A stretch of DNA of 64,000 nucleotides from Acidobacteriaceae bacterium (GTDB lineage: Bacteria; Acidobacteriota; Terriglobia; Terriglobales; Acidobacteriaceae), in the NCBI GenBank assembly GCA_003132405.1, contig PKXQ01000111.1:1-64000 (forward strand), given 5' to 3'. Made by a program: the position numbers and the translations under genes. Positions 8,518 to 15,975 of this stretch are shown here, in pieces; within the stretch, counting starts at the first letter, position 1; each line of letters opens with the position of its first letter. The notes below the pieces were generated by a model. The model was not told the origin of the DNA. It searched no databases and saw nothing but the letters and a program-made list of their open reading frames with translations.

Positions 8518-8578
8518 TGGTGGTGGCGGCTTCTGCTGTCACCACCAAGGCCGTCAGCGACCGGAGTTGCTGACGGCC
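8518..8578. ncRNA. Two adjacent hairpins, possible terminator or small RNA
   Basis: TGGTGGTG (8518-8525) pairs with CACCACCA (8540-8547). One base on, GGCCGTCAGC (8549-8558) pairs perfectly with GCTGACGGCC (8569-8578) and is followed by AACTTTTTG, a terminator-like ending on the plus strand. No plus-strand gene ends nearby, so a short structured RNA ending here is possible. The pairing is seen directly. The RNA itself is inferred. Confidence 0.35.
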
Positions 8579-8917
8579 AACTTTTTGAAAGTGCATCATC
8601 TCCCTACTGTTCGCGTTCGCGGGAATATGGGATCGCTGGTAAGGATCCGAGTGGAACGCAGCCGAAACCAGCGCGATATCTGACCACGACGCCAAATGCT
8701 CTGACATCGTCCGTCCATGGCCGCATTCCTCTCATCCAGTTGCTAGTACTAGAAGCATTTGCCCACCTCAAGCCGGGAGATGTATAGTTTCTGCAACCAA
8801 TATTACGAACGTCCTGCGCCTGGCAAAAAAATTTCGTCTGGAAGAAGAGACGGAAAAATCCGTTCTGCGACCTTGGCCTGAAATGCCGGGTGTTTCAGTC
8901 GGAAGGGAAGTCTGATT

Positions 8918-10462
8918 TTGACACTTCTGTTCTTTGGGCTATTTGCGTTCTCGTTGGCTCTATCGTTTGTGGCGACGCGCTTAGTGCGAGACGTGGCCAC
9001 GCGGCGAGGATGGGTTTCCCTGCCGCGGGACGGCCGCCATGTCCATGAATTTCCTCTTCCCCGGCTTGGTGGCGTAGCGATTTTTCTGGCTTTCTCGATC
9101 AGCTTGACCGCGTGGCTCGTGCTCTCCCTCGCATTTCCGCGCCTGCTCGATGGACTCGCTCCCGCCACGCTTCTCCGTATTTATGTTCCGGCCTGCCTGA
9201 TTTTTTGTCTCGGCATCTATGATGATCTTCGCGGCGCAAGTCCGTATTTGAAGTTTGCCGTGCAGGCGATCGCCGCTGCGATGCTCTTCGCCGGCGGAAT
9301 GCGCGTTCTCGATCTGCCGGTGATTTTCGGACCCTACTCGCTGCCCTGGTTCGTCGGATTACCCCTCACAGTGTTGTGGGTGGTTGCGGTTACCAATGCC
9401 TTCAATCTCATCGATGGCCTCGATGGTTTGGCCGCCGGGTCGGCCTTGTTTTCGACGATGGTGGTTTTTGTCGTCTCGCTGGTCAATCATTCATGGCTGG
9501 GCTCCCTGATGAGCGTGATCCTCGCCGGCGCTATCCTGGGATTTCTCCGCTTCAACTTCAATCCGGCTACGATTTTCCTCGGCGACTCCGGCAGCCTCTT
9601 CATCGGATTCCTGCTCAGCGCCTTAGCTCTCGCCGGTGCCCAAAAAGCTCCCACGTTCGTGGCTGTTGCCATCCCCGTTGTCTCGTTTGGATTGCCGATT
9701 CTCGAAACTCTGCTCTCCATCTTGCGTCGCCTCATCAGCGGCCGCCCGATTTTTACCGCCGACAGCGAGCACATCCATCACAAACTGCTGCAGATGGGTT
9801 TTACTCATCGCCAAGTGGTGATCGTTCTCTACGCCGTCTCTGCCATTTTCGCCATGCTCAGCCTCTTCCTGCTCTGGCCCACGGGCAGCACTCTTGGACT
9901 CGTGCTGGCTGTCGTCGGAACCGGCATCTGGCTGGGCGTACAGCATCTGAACTACCTTGAGTTTGGCGAATTGCGGCGCGTGGCGCAGCGCACCATCGAC
10001 CAGCGGCAGATCGTGATTAACAATCTTTCGGTGCGGCGTGCGGTTGCAGAACTGCGAGTGGCCGCCGATTTCGATCAGGTTCGCAGCATTCTCATCGCCG
10101 CCTTTCGCAGTAATGATTTCGATGCCTTCGAACTTCATCTCAAATCGCTTCCCGGCGATCACGCGCCAGCAGCGGATAACAATCGTCATTTTCACTGGAG
10201 CAAGTTCCCTCATATCGCCGCGCTGGCCAACCAGCCTTTGTGGAAACTAACGCTCGATTTGGTGACAACTTCGAACCGCCATCGCGGCTCACTCATCGTC
10301 TATCGCGTCTACAGCCAGCGCGATTTGCAACTTGATGTCAACCTCCTGACTTCGGAATTTCCCGTTACCCTCGCCAATGCCGTCGAGCGCGTGCTCACTA
10401 TGCCCGACGTTCTCGTTGCCGCTGGTCAAGCCGACACCCCATTGCTCGCCGCGAACCTTTAG
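8918..10462 (+). CDS. Polyprenyl-phosphate N-acetylhexosamine-1-phosphate transferase (WecA/MraY family) with C-terminal extension
   Basis: The enzyme moves a sugar-1-phosphate from a UDP-sugar onto undecaprenyl phosphate in the inner membrane, the first step of a surface glycan. About ten membrane helices fill residues 1-345. Family motifs are present: the Asp pair in LGIYDDLRGASPYLK, NAFNLIDGLDGLAAG, FLGDSGSLFIGF and the His motif HIHHKLLQMGFTH. Residues ~350-514 form a soluble extension without a recognised domain, longer than in WecA. The start is TTG, supported by a strong GGAAGGGAAG site just upstream, and it puts the first helix at the N-terminus. It is probably the initiating enzyme for the exported polysaccharide. 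Confidence 0.9.
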   Translation: MTLLFFGLFAFSLALSFVATRLVRDVATRRGWVSLPRDGRHVHEFPLPRLGGVAIFLAFSISLTAWLVLSLAFPRLLDGLAPATLLRIYVPACLIFCLGIYDDLRGASPYLKFAVQAIAAAMLFAGGMRVLDLPVIFGPYSLPWFVGLPLTVLWVVAVTNAFNLIDGLDGLAAGSALFSTMVVFVVSLVNHSWLGSLMSVILAGAILGFLRFNFNPATIFLGDSGSLFIGFLLSALALAGAQKAPTFVAVAIPVVSFGLPILETLLSILRRLISGRPIFTADSEHIHHKLLQMGFTHRQVVIVLYAVSAIFAMLSLFLLWPTGSTLGLVLAVVGTGIWLGVQHLNYLEFGELRRVAQRTIDQRQIVINNLSVRRAVAELRVAADFDQVRSILIAAFRSNDFDAFELHLKSLPGDHAPAADNNRHFHWSKFPHIAALANQPLWKLTLDLVTTSNRHRGSLIVYRVYSQRDLQLDVNLLTSEFPVTLANAVERVLTMPDVLVAAGQADTPLLAANL

Positions 10463-10538
10463 CGGGCTTTATGAATTGGCTTTCCCTCCTGATCTAGAGG
10501 TGCCTTCTGTTCCTCCCTGAGTTAATATCACAATAACT

Positions 10539-12383
10539 ATGGATCCGAGCGCTCTACGATCGCACGGCCAAAGATTGCCGGAAGAAAGATTACCGGAAGA
10601 AACATCGCCCGAAGGAAAATCGCCCGAACAAGCATTGCCCGAAAGAAGGCTGCCGGATTCCGGCGATGCATCTGCTCAAGATCGGCGCCGCAACCTTCGT
10701 CAAAAACTCCACTCTCCCGTTTATGTCAGTTTTGATGGTCCTGATTCTGGCGTCGCCGTCGACCTGAGTGAATTGCTCGACTTGCATGAAGAAGGCTTCG
10801 CTGTTCAAACGGCTGAACCCCTCGAAGTGAATCGGACCGTTACGCTTTGCCTCGATCTTCCCGAAACCAAAAGCTACATTCACGGCAGCGGCGAGGTTAT
10901 ATGGAGCGACCAGAGCGGCCGCGGAGGCATTCGGTTCCGCGCGCTCTCCGACCGTTCGCGGCAAGTCTTGAAACAGTGGCTCTTCGCTAATCTGCTGATC
11001 GCCTCTAATAATCATGCGAGTCAATCCGAGCAATGTGCGCGGCACGAAGAAGAAAAAATTAGCGGCCCAGTGCCGGTCGCTGAATCAGAGCCAGAAATCA
11101 GGACTGATCCCAATGCAATGGCCGCAATGCCGCCGCGAAGCCAAGCGCTCTCGATCGAATCCGTTCGACACGAAATCCGCGAACTCGGCGACGATGTTGA
11201 TACAGTTCTGCAGGTGCTCACCGAGCGCGCCCAAAATCTCACCGGCGCCAGCGGCGCTGCGCTCGCATTTCTAACCCGCTTTTCGATCCGCCCTTTGAGC
11301 ACTCGCCCTTCGAACGATGACCAGATGCTCTGCCGCGCTCGACACGGTGAACCGGCCCCGCCGCTGGGATCTCCGGTCGAAATAAAACACGGTCTCTCTG
11401 GCGAATGCGTTCGCAGCGGTCTCGTCGTCTCGTGCGACGATATGGCCAATGATCCGCGTGTCGATCCCGAAGTCGGTCGCGCACTCGGCATCGGCTCGCT
11501 GATCGCAGTTCCCATCGTCTCCGATTTCCGCGTGGTCGGCCTGCTTGAAGTGTTCTCTCCTTATCCCAACGCTTTCGCGACGGCGCACGCGACAACCCTC
11601 GAGCGCCTCGTCGAAATGATTCCGAACACCTATCGCCAGACGACCGATCATGAAACGACGCAACTGAAAGACCCTCAGGTCGAAGAGCGCCGAACGCCGG
11701 TTCGAACGCCGGGCGTAGCAGCGCCGATCGAATCAACGCCCCAGTCGATCCACCGACCAACGCCGCCAGCCGAGCCCGACCTCGATGTCCCTGTCGACGA
11801 TCATCCCGAAACACCCGGCGCGCCTCCTCGCCTGGTTTATCGCGCCCTGCTAGGCCTGGTGACGGTCGTGTTGGCAACCGTGCTCGGCTATCTCGTCGGA
11901 CCCATCATCGGCAAACATTGGCTTCTCTCGCCGCAAGCCCCGCGGCAGACTTCCTCCGAAGTAGTCGAGGCGGCCTCATCTTCCTCAGGTCAACGCCCGC
12001 AAGCCACGTCGCTCGCAGAACTGCAGCGACTAGCCAACCAAGGCGACGCTGACGCGCAATGGCAAATGGGCATTCGCTGCCATGCCAACTATCCGCCCGA
12101 CGACGCGCAAGCCATGCAATGGTTCGAGCGCGCCGCCGATCAAGGTTACGTCGCCGCCCAGGCCACGCTAGGCGCTTACTATTGGGCCGGTCGCGGAGTT
12201 CCCTCCGATCTCTCCAAAGCCTACATGTGGTCCGCCATCGCCTTCGCTGGCGGAGACCAGAACAGCAAGATTCGCCTCGAAGGTCTGGCCTCTCAGATGA
12301 CCCACGCGCAAATCTCCGCCGCAAGGCAACAAGCCGAAGCGTGGATCCATCAGCACAATTCCGCGAAATCAGAAGCCAATTGA
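10539..12383 (+). CDS. PilZ-GAF-transmembrane-Sel1 repeat protein
   Basis: This 614-residue multidomain protein starts with a low-complexity LPEE/SPEG repeat tract (~residues 12-40). A PilZ-like domain with RRRNLRQKL and a stretched DLSELLDLHEEG site follows (~50-145). A GAF domain comes next (~200-365; GLSGECVRSGLVVSCDDMAN, DPRVDPEVGRALGIGSLIAV), then one membrane helix (~430-450, LVTVVLATVLGYLVGPIIG) and two Sel1 repeats (~500-590). The PilZ c-di-GMP motif is altered by an insertion between the Ser and the Gly, so binding is uncertain. It starts 77 bases after the sugar-phosphate transferase and may be co-transcribed with it. It is one of three GAF-helix-effector proteins in the window (also 15976-18597 and 21776-23233). 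Confidence 0.85.
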   Translation: MDPSALRSHGQRLPEERLPEETSPEGKSPEQALPERRLPDSGDASAQDRRRNLRQKLHSPVYVSFDGPDSGVAVDLSELLDLHEEGFAVQTAEPLEVNRTVTLCLDLPETKSYIHGSGEVIWSDQSGRGGIRFRALSDRSRQVLKQWLFANLLIASNNHASQSEQCARHEEEKISGPVPVAESEPEIRTDPNAMAAMPPRSQALSIESVRHEIRELGDDVDTVLQVLTERAQNLTGASGAALAFLTRFSIRPLSTRPSNDDQMLCRARHGEPAPPLGSPVEIKHGLSGECVRSGLVVSCDDMANDPRVDPEVGRALGIGSLIAVPIVSDFRVVGLLEVFSPYPNAFATAHATTLERLVEMIPNTYRQTTDHETTQLKDPQVEERRTPVRTPGVAAPIESTPQSIHRPTPPAEPDLDVPVDDHPETPGAPPRLVYRALLGLVTVVLATVLGYLVGPIIGKHWLLSPQAPRQTSSEVVEAASSSSGQRPQATSLAELQRLANQGDADAQWQMGIRCHANYPPDDAQAMQWFERAADQGYVAAQATLGAYYWAGRGVPSDLSKAYMWSAIAFAGGDQNSKIRLEGLASQMTHAQISAARQQAEAWIHQHNSAKSEAN

Positions 12384-12508
12384 AAGCCTTCCCCTGTGTA
12401 ACCCCGTGTCCCCCGTGGTAAAGCACGAGCCGCGTGTAACGATGCAGCAGCGCGTAGCCCACCCATTCGCACAGCCCATCAAGTGGCAATCAGCCGTAAA
12501 ATAGACCT

Positions 12509-13651
12509 GTGCCCACACTGCACGACATCCTGACCGCCGACGCCCGCGTCCGCGAAGCCGATCCCGCCCTCTGGGAGAAGATCGACGCCAACCGCATTCG
12601 CTGCTATTCCTGCGGCCACTGCTGCCCCATTCCCGACGGGCAGCCCGGCGTCTGCAAAGTGCGCTTCAATCACGGTGGTCAACTCTACGTTCCCTGGGGT
12701 TACGTTGCCGGAGTGCAATGCGATCCCATCGAAAAAAAGCCATTCTTCCACGCCTATCCCGGAGCCCTCGCCTACAGCTTCGGCATGTTAGGCTGCGATC
12801 TGCACTGCTCTTACTGTCAGAATTGGGTAACCTCGCAGGCCCTGCGCGATCCGAACGCCATCTCGCCGCCGCTCGAAGCCACTCCCGAGCTGCTGGTCAA
12901 AGACGCGCTGGCCCAGGGCGCAAAAGTGATGGTCAGCACTTACAACGAGCCCTTGATTACCAGCGAGTGGGCGGTCGCCGTTTTCCGCCAGGCTCGCGAA
13001 GCCGGACTACTCACCGCATTCGTCTCCAACGGCAACGGCACGCCGCAGGTCCTCGAATATCTCCATCCCTGGATCGACCTCTACAAAGTCGATCTCAAGA
13101 GTTTCGACGATCGCCACTATCGCCAGCTCGGCGGGCGCCTCCAGCCCATCCTCGACACGATCCGCACTCTTCATCGCATGGGCATCTGGCTAGAGATCGT
13201 CACCCTCCTCATTCCCGGATTCAACGACAGCGACGACGAACTCCGCCAGCTGACTGCATTCTTAGCCAGCGTCTCGCCCGACATCCCCTGGCACGTCACC
13301 GCGTTTCATCAGGATTACAAGATGACTTCGCCCGCCGACACCACTCCCGCCGATCTGCAACGCGCCGCCACCATCGGCCGCAACGCCGGATTGCGCTACA
13401 TCTACGCCGGCAATCTTCCCGGCCAAGTCGAGGGCTTAGAAGACACGCACTGCATTCACTGCGGCGAATTGCTCATCCAGCGCTACGGATATTTAATCAA
13501 GAAATACAAGCTCACCGCCGAAGGCGCGTGCCCATCCTGCCACAAGCCCGTCCCCGGCCGTTGGTCAGCCCATTTCGACGGACAGCTAGCCAGCTCCCCT
13601 TTTCTGCCCCGCAAGCAGTCGCGATTAGTTAAAATCCTCTCGCAACAATAA
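12509..13651 (+). CDS. amrS: AmmeMemoRadiSam system radical SAM enzyme
   Basis: The 380-residue protein carries an N-terminal Cys cluster (CYSCGHCCPIPDGQPGVC), the CDPIEKKPFFHAYPG motif and the radical SAM cluster GCDLHCSYCQN (CxxxCxxC), followed by a TIM-barrel-like region with MVSTYNEPL and a C-terminal CIHCGELL plus CPSCHKP pair resembling a zinc ribbon. These features fit AmrS. The usual partners (Memo-like AmrB and AMMECR1-like AmrA) are not next to it. The start is GTG. The physiological reaction of the family is not established. Confidence 0.88.
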   Translation: MPTLHDILTADARVREADPALWEKIDANRIRCYSCGHCCPIPDGQPGVCKVRFNHGGQLYVPWGYVAGVQCDPIEKKPFFHAYPGALAYSFGMLGCDLHCSYCQNWVTSQALRDPNAISPPLEATPELLVKDALAQGAKVMVSTYNEPLITSEWAVAVFRQAREAGLLTAFVSNGNGTPQVLEYLHPWIDLYKVDLKSFDDRHYRQLGGRLQPILDTIRTLHRMGIWLEIVTLLIPGFNDSDDELRQLTAFLASVSPDIPWHVTAFHQDYKMTSPADTTPADLQRAATIGRNAGLRYIYAGNLPGQVEGLEDTHCIHCGELLIQRYGYLIKKYKLTAEGACPSCHKPVPGRWSAHFDGQLASSPFLPRKQSRLVKILSQQ

Positions 13652-13702
13652 AGCCCATTTAAAATTTGTTATCCAAAATATAAGTTGTCAACCACATATA
13701 AG

Positions 13703-13739
13703 TTGTCATCCTGAGCGAAGCGAAGGACCTGCTGTTTGC
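13703..13739 (+). repeat. Dispersed 'GTCATCCTGAGCG' repeat (copy 1)
   Basis: This 37-bp sequence, starting TTGTCATCCTGAGCGAAGCG and ending CTGCTGTTTGC, matches 14364-14400 with one mismatch. Inverted, shorter relatives lie at 15911-15944 and near 41392. Its last bases supply the AAGGA site and TTG start of the next gene. Confidence 0.85.
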
Positions 13740-14338
13740 CGACGACGAAAACACTTCTGCTAGCGCTATTACTGTCAGCGGCCATCGCCTGCTCCCCCCG
13801 CGACTTCCTAACCCGCCGCCTGGCCGCCGACCTGATCTCCGCCTCGGACGAATTCAAAACTCCCCAAATGTTCTGGCTGCGCCAGGGCATCGTCTCCAAC
13901 AAGGATTTCACTTCTCCCGAATCCTTAGTCCTCCAGCGCCGCGGCTGGATTCAGGCCACCGAAGAAATATGTCCCGCCGACGTCGACCCTCCGCCCTGCT
14001 GGGACGTAGTCCTCACGCCCCTGGGAGTCGACGCGATTCGCCCGCTGATTGCAACCGCGCTCCCCAACAATGGACCCATCGGCATCCAAGCCGCCCGCCG
14101 CGAACTCCTCGGCATCGCCGGAATCAGCAAGGCCGGCAACTTCGCCGACGTCGAATTCACCTGGCGCTGGGTCGCCATCAATCAGGTAGGAGCAGCCCTC
14201 TACGATAGCGGAGTCCACTACCGCTCCACCGTAGCCTTCCGCAGCTACGACGACGGCTGGCGCGTGCTGGAAAAAAATATGCCCAGCAACCAGCCCCTAG
14301 AAGATGCCCTGCGCAACGCCCAACCCAGCGCCCCGTAA
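13736..14338 (+). CDS. Putative lipoprotein of unknown function
   Basis: The 200-residue product starts with a basic n-region, a hydrophobic stretch (TLLLALLLSAAIA) and a Cys in lipobox position (AAIAC, residue ~19), so it is probably a lipoprotein. The mature part has no domain I recognise. Likely features are a WIQATEEICPADVDPPPCWD segment with two Cys and an aromatic C-terminal half (FTWRWVAINQVG, FRSYDDGWRVLEK). The start is TTG, and only this start gives a signal peptide. Both the TTG and the AAGGA ribosome site belong to a dispersed repeat whose other copy follows the gene. Confidence 0.7.
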   Translation: MPTTKTLLLALLLSAAIACSPRDFLTRRLAADLISASDEFKTPQMFWLRQGIVSNKDFTSPESLVLQRRGWIQATEEICPADVDPPPCWDVVLTPLGVDAIRPLIATALPNNGPIGIQAARRELLGIAGISKAGNFADVEFTWRWVAINQVGAALYDSGVHYRSTVAFRSYDDGWRVLEKNMPSNQPLEDALRNAQPSAP

Positions 14339-14363
14339 TTTCAAGAACATTTTAAAGAAAGAT

Positions 14364-14400
14364 TTGTCATCCTGAGCGGAGCGAAGGACCTGCTGTTTGC
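14364..14400 (+). repeat. Dispersed 'GTCATCCTGAGCG' repeat (copy 2)
   Basis: This is a same-orientation copy of 13703-13739, with 36 of 37 bases identical. The two copies flank the lipoprotein gene as direct repeats about 660 bases apart. Confidence 0.85.
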
Positions 14401-14417
14401 TACAGTCGACCTCGCGG

Positions 14418-14729
14418 CTAATCCGCGTCCTCGTCGTCGATGGCATGTCGTTCAGGCAGCATTCGCTGATGCAAGACGCGAGAGACCAAAATGCCGCCGC
14501 GCTCCTGCCGATAGAACAAAACGTGCTTGCCATGCTCATGACGACGCAACCCAGGACGAATGTAGTCACAGAGTCGGCCCAGCGCAGGATTGTCGGCGAG
14601 CACTTGACAACACTCCTCCAACCCGCCGAGGTAATCAGCGGCTTGGGTCTTGCCCCATTTGCGAAGGGTGTAATCGGCGATGCTTAAGATGTCATCCTCG
14701 GCGCGACGCGAAAATCGAAACTCAGCTAT
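14418..14729 (-). pseudogene. parE: ParE-type toxin lacking a normal start codon
   Basis: The frame encodes a complete ParE/RelE-superfamily toxin: AEFRFSRRAEDDILSIADYT, LRKWGKTQAADYLGGLEECC, DNPALGRLCDYIRPGLRRHE and HGKHVLFYRQERGGILVSRV, about 103 residues. Where homologues have their first Met, the codon at 14729-14727 is ATA. The frame is open upstream to the parD stop at 14772 with no ATG, GTG or TTG before it. The first TTG lies at 14621, after the conserved N-terminal helices. The toxin is either silent, started from ATA, or affected by a base error. Confidence 0.7.
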
Positions 14730-14771
14730 CGAAAGCCGCCCAAGGTTAGAGGGATGAACTCGGAGGATAGG

Positions 14772-15026
14772 TTAGCGGGATACAGGAAGCTTTAGAGCCT
14801 TGCGGACGCGCCCGAATACATTGCCCTCGGCGATACCGCTAGCATCACCTTCGTCAATCGCCGATTGCAGCGCCGCAAGCTTCGCTTCATACCGCCGCTC
14901 CTCGCGCTCCAACGTCCGGAGCCCAGCACGCACAACCTCGCTGGCGTTTTCGTATCTTCCGCTCTTAACTTTGGTAGCTACGAAACGGTCTAGCGCATCA
15001 GTCAAATTGACATTGCGGGTAGGCAT
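14772..15026 (-). CDS. parD: ParD-type antitoxin, ribbon-helix-helix
   Basis: The 84-residue protein fits the ParD antitoxin family: an N-terminal ribbon-helix-helix (NVNLTDALDRFVATKVKSGR, then ENASEVVRAGLRTLE) followed by an acidic tail that would bind the toxin. AAAGG precedes the ATG. It is followed in the same frame by the parE sequence, 42 bases after its stop. A promoter with an inverted-repeat operator lies upstream (15061-15089). Confidence 0.88.
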   Translation of the reverse strand: MPTRNVNLTDALDRFVATKVKSGRYENASEVVRAGLRTLEREERRYEAKLAALQSAIDEGDASGIAEGNVFGRVRKALKLPVSR

Positions 15027-15060
15027 GGCATCGGCCCTTTCTACGAATAGGCTTCGCTAC

Positions 15061-15089
15061 ATAATAACGCGACTGGCAAAGATTGCCAA
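15061..15089 (-). promoter_or_regulatory. parD promoter with inverted-repeat operator
   Basis: On the minus strand a -35 TTGGCA (15084-15089) and -10 TATTAT (15061-15066) are 17 bases apart. A perfect inverted repeat, TGGCAA-N3-TTGCCA (15074-15088), overlaps the -35 and is placed where a ParD operator would be expected. The predicted transcript start is ~27 bases before the ATG. Confidence 0.6.
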
Positions 15090-15118
15090 TACGCAGGCAC
15101 CTCAAAAGTACCCGTTCA

Positions 15119-15319
15119 TCACCGACCCATACACAACGCCGTCCATATCGTTCTTGTGACCTTTTGAACGCCGGCTAGCTGCGACCCGCCGAGGAGCAAC
15201 AGGAGTGCCAGAAGCGGACTGCCCAAGGTAATCGCTACGGTTCTTGTGCGGTCCTTCTTTTTTGTAGTCCAGGTAATTTGCACCAACGGTGGCGGTTCGC
15301 GCCTAGCAGCGGTCGGCAT
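15119..15319 (-). CDS. Small membrane protein, unknown
   Basis: This short gene encodes 66 residues: a Pro/basic N-terminal third and one hydrophobic helix (VAITLGSPLLALLLLLGGSQ), then a short basic tail. A strong GGAGG site lies six bases before the ATG at 15319, the main reason to accept it over a longer upstream frame. No family is recognised. It is divergent from nothing and lies upstream of parDE on the same strand. Confidence 0.5.
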   Translation of the reverse strand: MPTAARREPPPLVQITWTTKKKDRTRTVAITLGSPLLALLLLLGGSQLAGVQKVTRTIWTALCMGR

Positions 15320-15483
15320 CGCGTGCCTCCAATAGCTGCTTGTATGCGTCGACGTCGGTTGGCCAGCAACCCCAGCTCTTACCGCCGACAATGGAGCCGA
15401 CCTGTGACAGCGCAGAGGTGTGCCCGCTCCAAGCCGCTCCTCGGAGCGGCCCCATCCACCAGCCCGGCGTCCTTCGAAAACTC

Positions 15484-15510
15484 GAATTTCAGGGTAGCCG
15501 TCAAGGCCCC
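15484..15510 (+). repeat. GAATTTCAGGG...GTCAAG element (copy 1)
   Basis: GAATTTCAGGG, a short variable spacer, then GTCAAGGCCCC. The related copy at 15700-15729 reads GAATTTCAGGG, spacer, GTCAAGCCCC. The copies are ~215 bases apart in the same orientation. Confidence 0.5.
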
Positions 15511-15617
15511 ACAATCTCCTGCCAGTGAGCAATTTTGAACAGACTCCCGAATTAGTCCTGTCGTAGATTGTTTAACCAACGAGCTACGCGACCCCTCAGC
15601 GGTCGTTTGCTCCCTTG

Positions 15618-15646
15618 GGCGCAGTTATGGGACTGCGCCTTTCTTT
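15618..15646 (+). terminator. Rho-independent terminator-like hairpin
   Basis: GGCGCAGT (15618-15625) pairs perfectly with ACTGCGCC (15632-15639) across a six-base loop and is followed by TTTCTTT. No plus-strand gene is recognised just upstream, so either it ends an unannotated transcript or it is a repeat. Confidence 0.5.
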
Positions 15647-15699
15647 ATCCACTCCTCGAAGCCGCCCCAACCCTACTAGTCGGCGCCCGCTGAAAACAA

Positions 15700-15729
15700 G
15701 AATTTCAGGGGGTCACCTGTCAAGCCCCC
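15700..15729 (+). repeat. GAATTTCAGGG...GTCAAG element (copy 2)
   Basis: Second copy of the element at 15484-15510. It sits immediately upstream of the 19-bp direct repeats at 15770 and 15799. Confidence 0.5.
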
Positions 15730-15769
15730 TCAAAAAAATCGAGCAAAACACCATCCCCAACCTAACCCG

Positions 15770-15817
15770 TTAATTCTGAATACTTTGCCTATAAGTCATT
15801 AGTCCTGAATACTTTGC
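15770..15817 (+). repeat. Pair of 19-bp direct repeats
   Basis: TTAATTCTGAATACTTTGC (15770-15788) and TTAGTCCTGAATACTTTGC (15799-15817) match at 17 of 19 bases with a 10-base gap. Confidence 0.65.
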
Positions 15818-15910
15818 AAAGTACCACCAGGCTAAGATCATGATTCTAATAGACCTGCCAGAGGGTAGGGGGAGGGGAGGTACCCCCACATCTCAGTGTC
15901 GGGGAGGAAA

Positions 15911-15944
15911 AGCAGGTCCTCAGCTTCGCTCAGGATGACAAATT
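15911..15944 (-). repeat. Dispersed 'GTCATCCTGAGCG' repeat (inverted copy)
   Basis: The reverse complement reads TTTGTCATCCTGAGCGAAGC followed by GAGGACCTGCT, a close relative of the 13703 and 14364 copies in the opposite orientation. It lies 30 bases from the 3' end of the amidase gene. Confidence 0.75.
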
Positions 15945-15975
15945 GTTTTTGGGGAAACTTTTTGGGGGTAGGGGC

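Larger units (their letters stand above)
7973..8917. other. Long intergenic region with repeat, gene remnant and three hairpins
   Basis: This 945-base stretch upstream of the sugar-phosphate transferase carries the 39-bp element, a decayed export-gene tail and three perfect-stem hairpins (8368-8401, 8518-8547, 8549-8578). These are listed separately. No open frame in it is convincing. Confidence 0.6.
15320..15975. other. Repeat-rich intergenic region
   Basis: The 656-base region holds a pair of related GAATTTCAGGG elements, a 19-bp direct repeat pair, a hairpin terminator and an inverted copy of the 'GTCATCCTGAGCG' repeat, listed separately. No gene is supported. Confidence 0.6.

Noticed and set aside
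15530..15610. tRNA-like stretch on the minus strand (TAGCTCGTTGGTTAAA and a nearby stem)
   Set aside because: The anticodon-like stem has an eight-base loop, the D-stem does not pair, and no acceptor or T-arm can be built.
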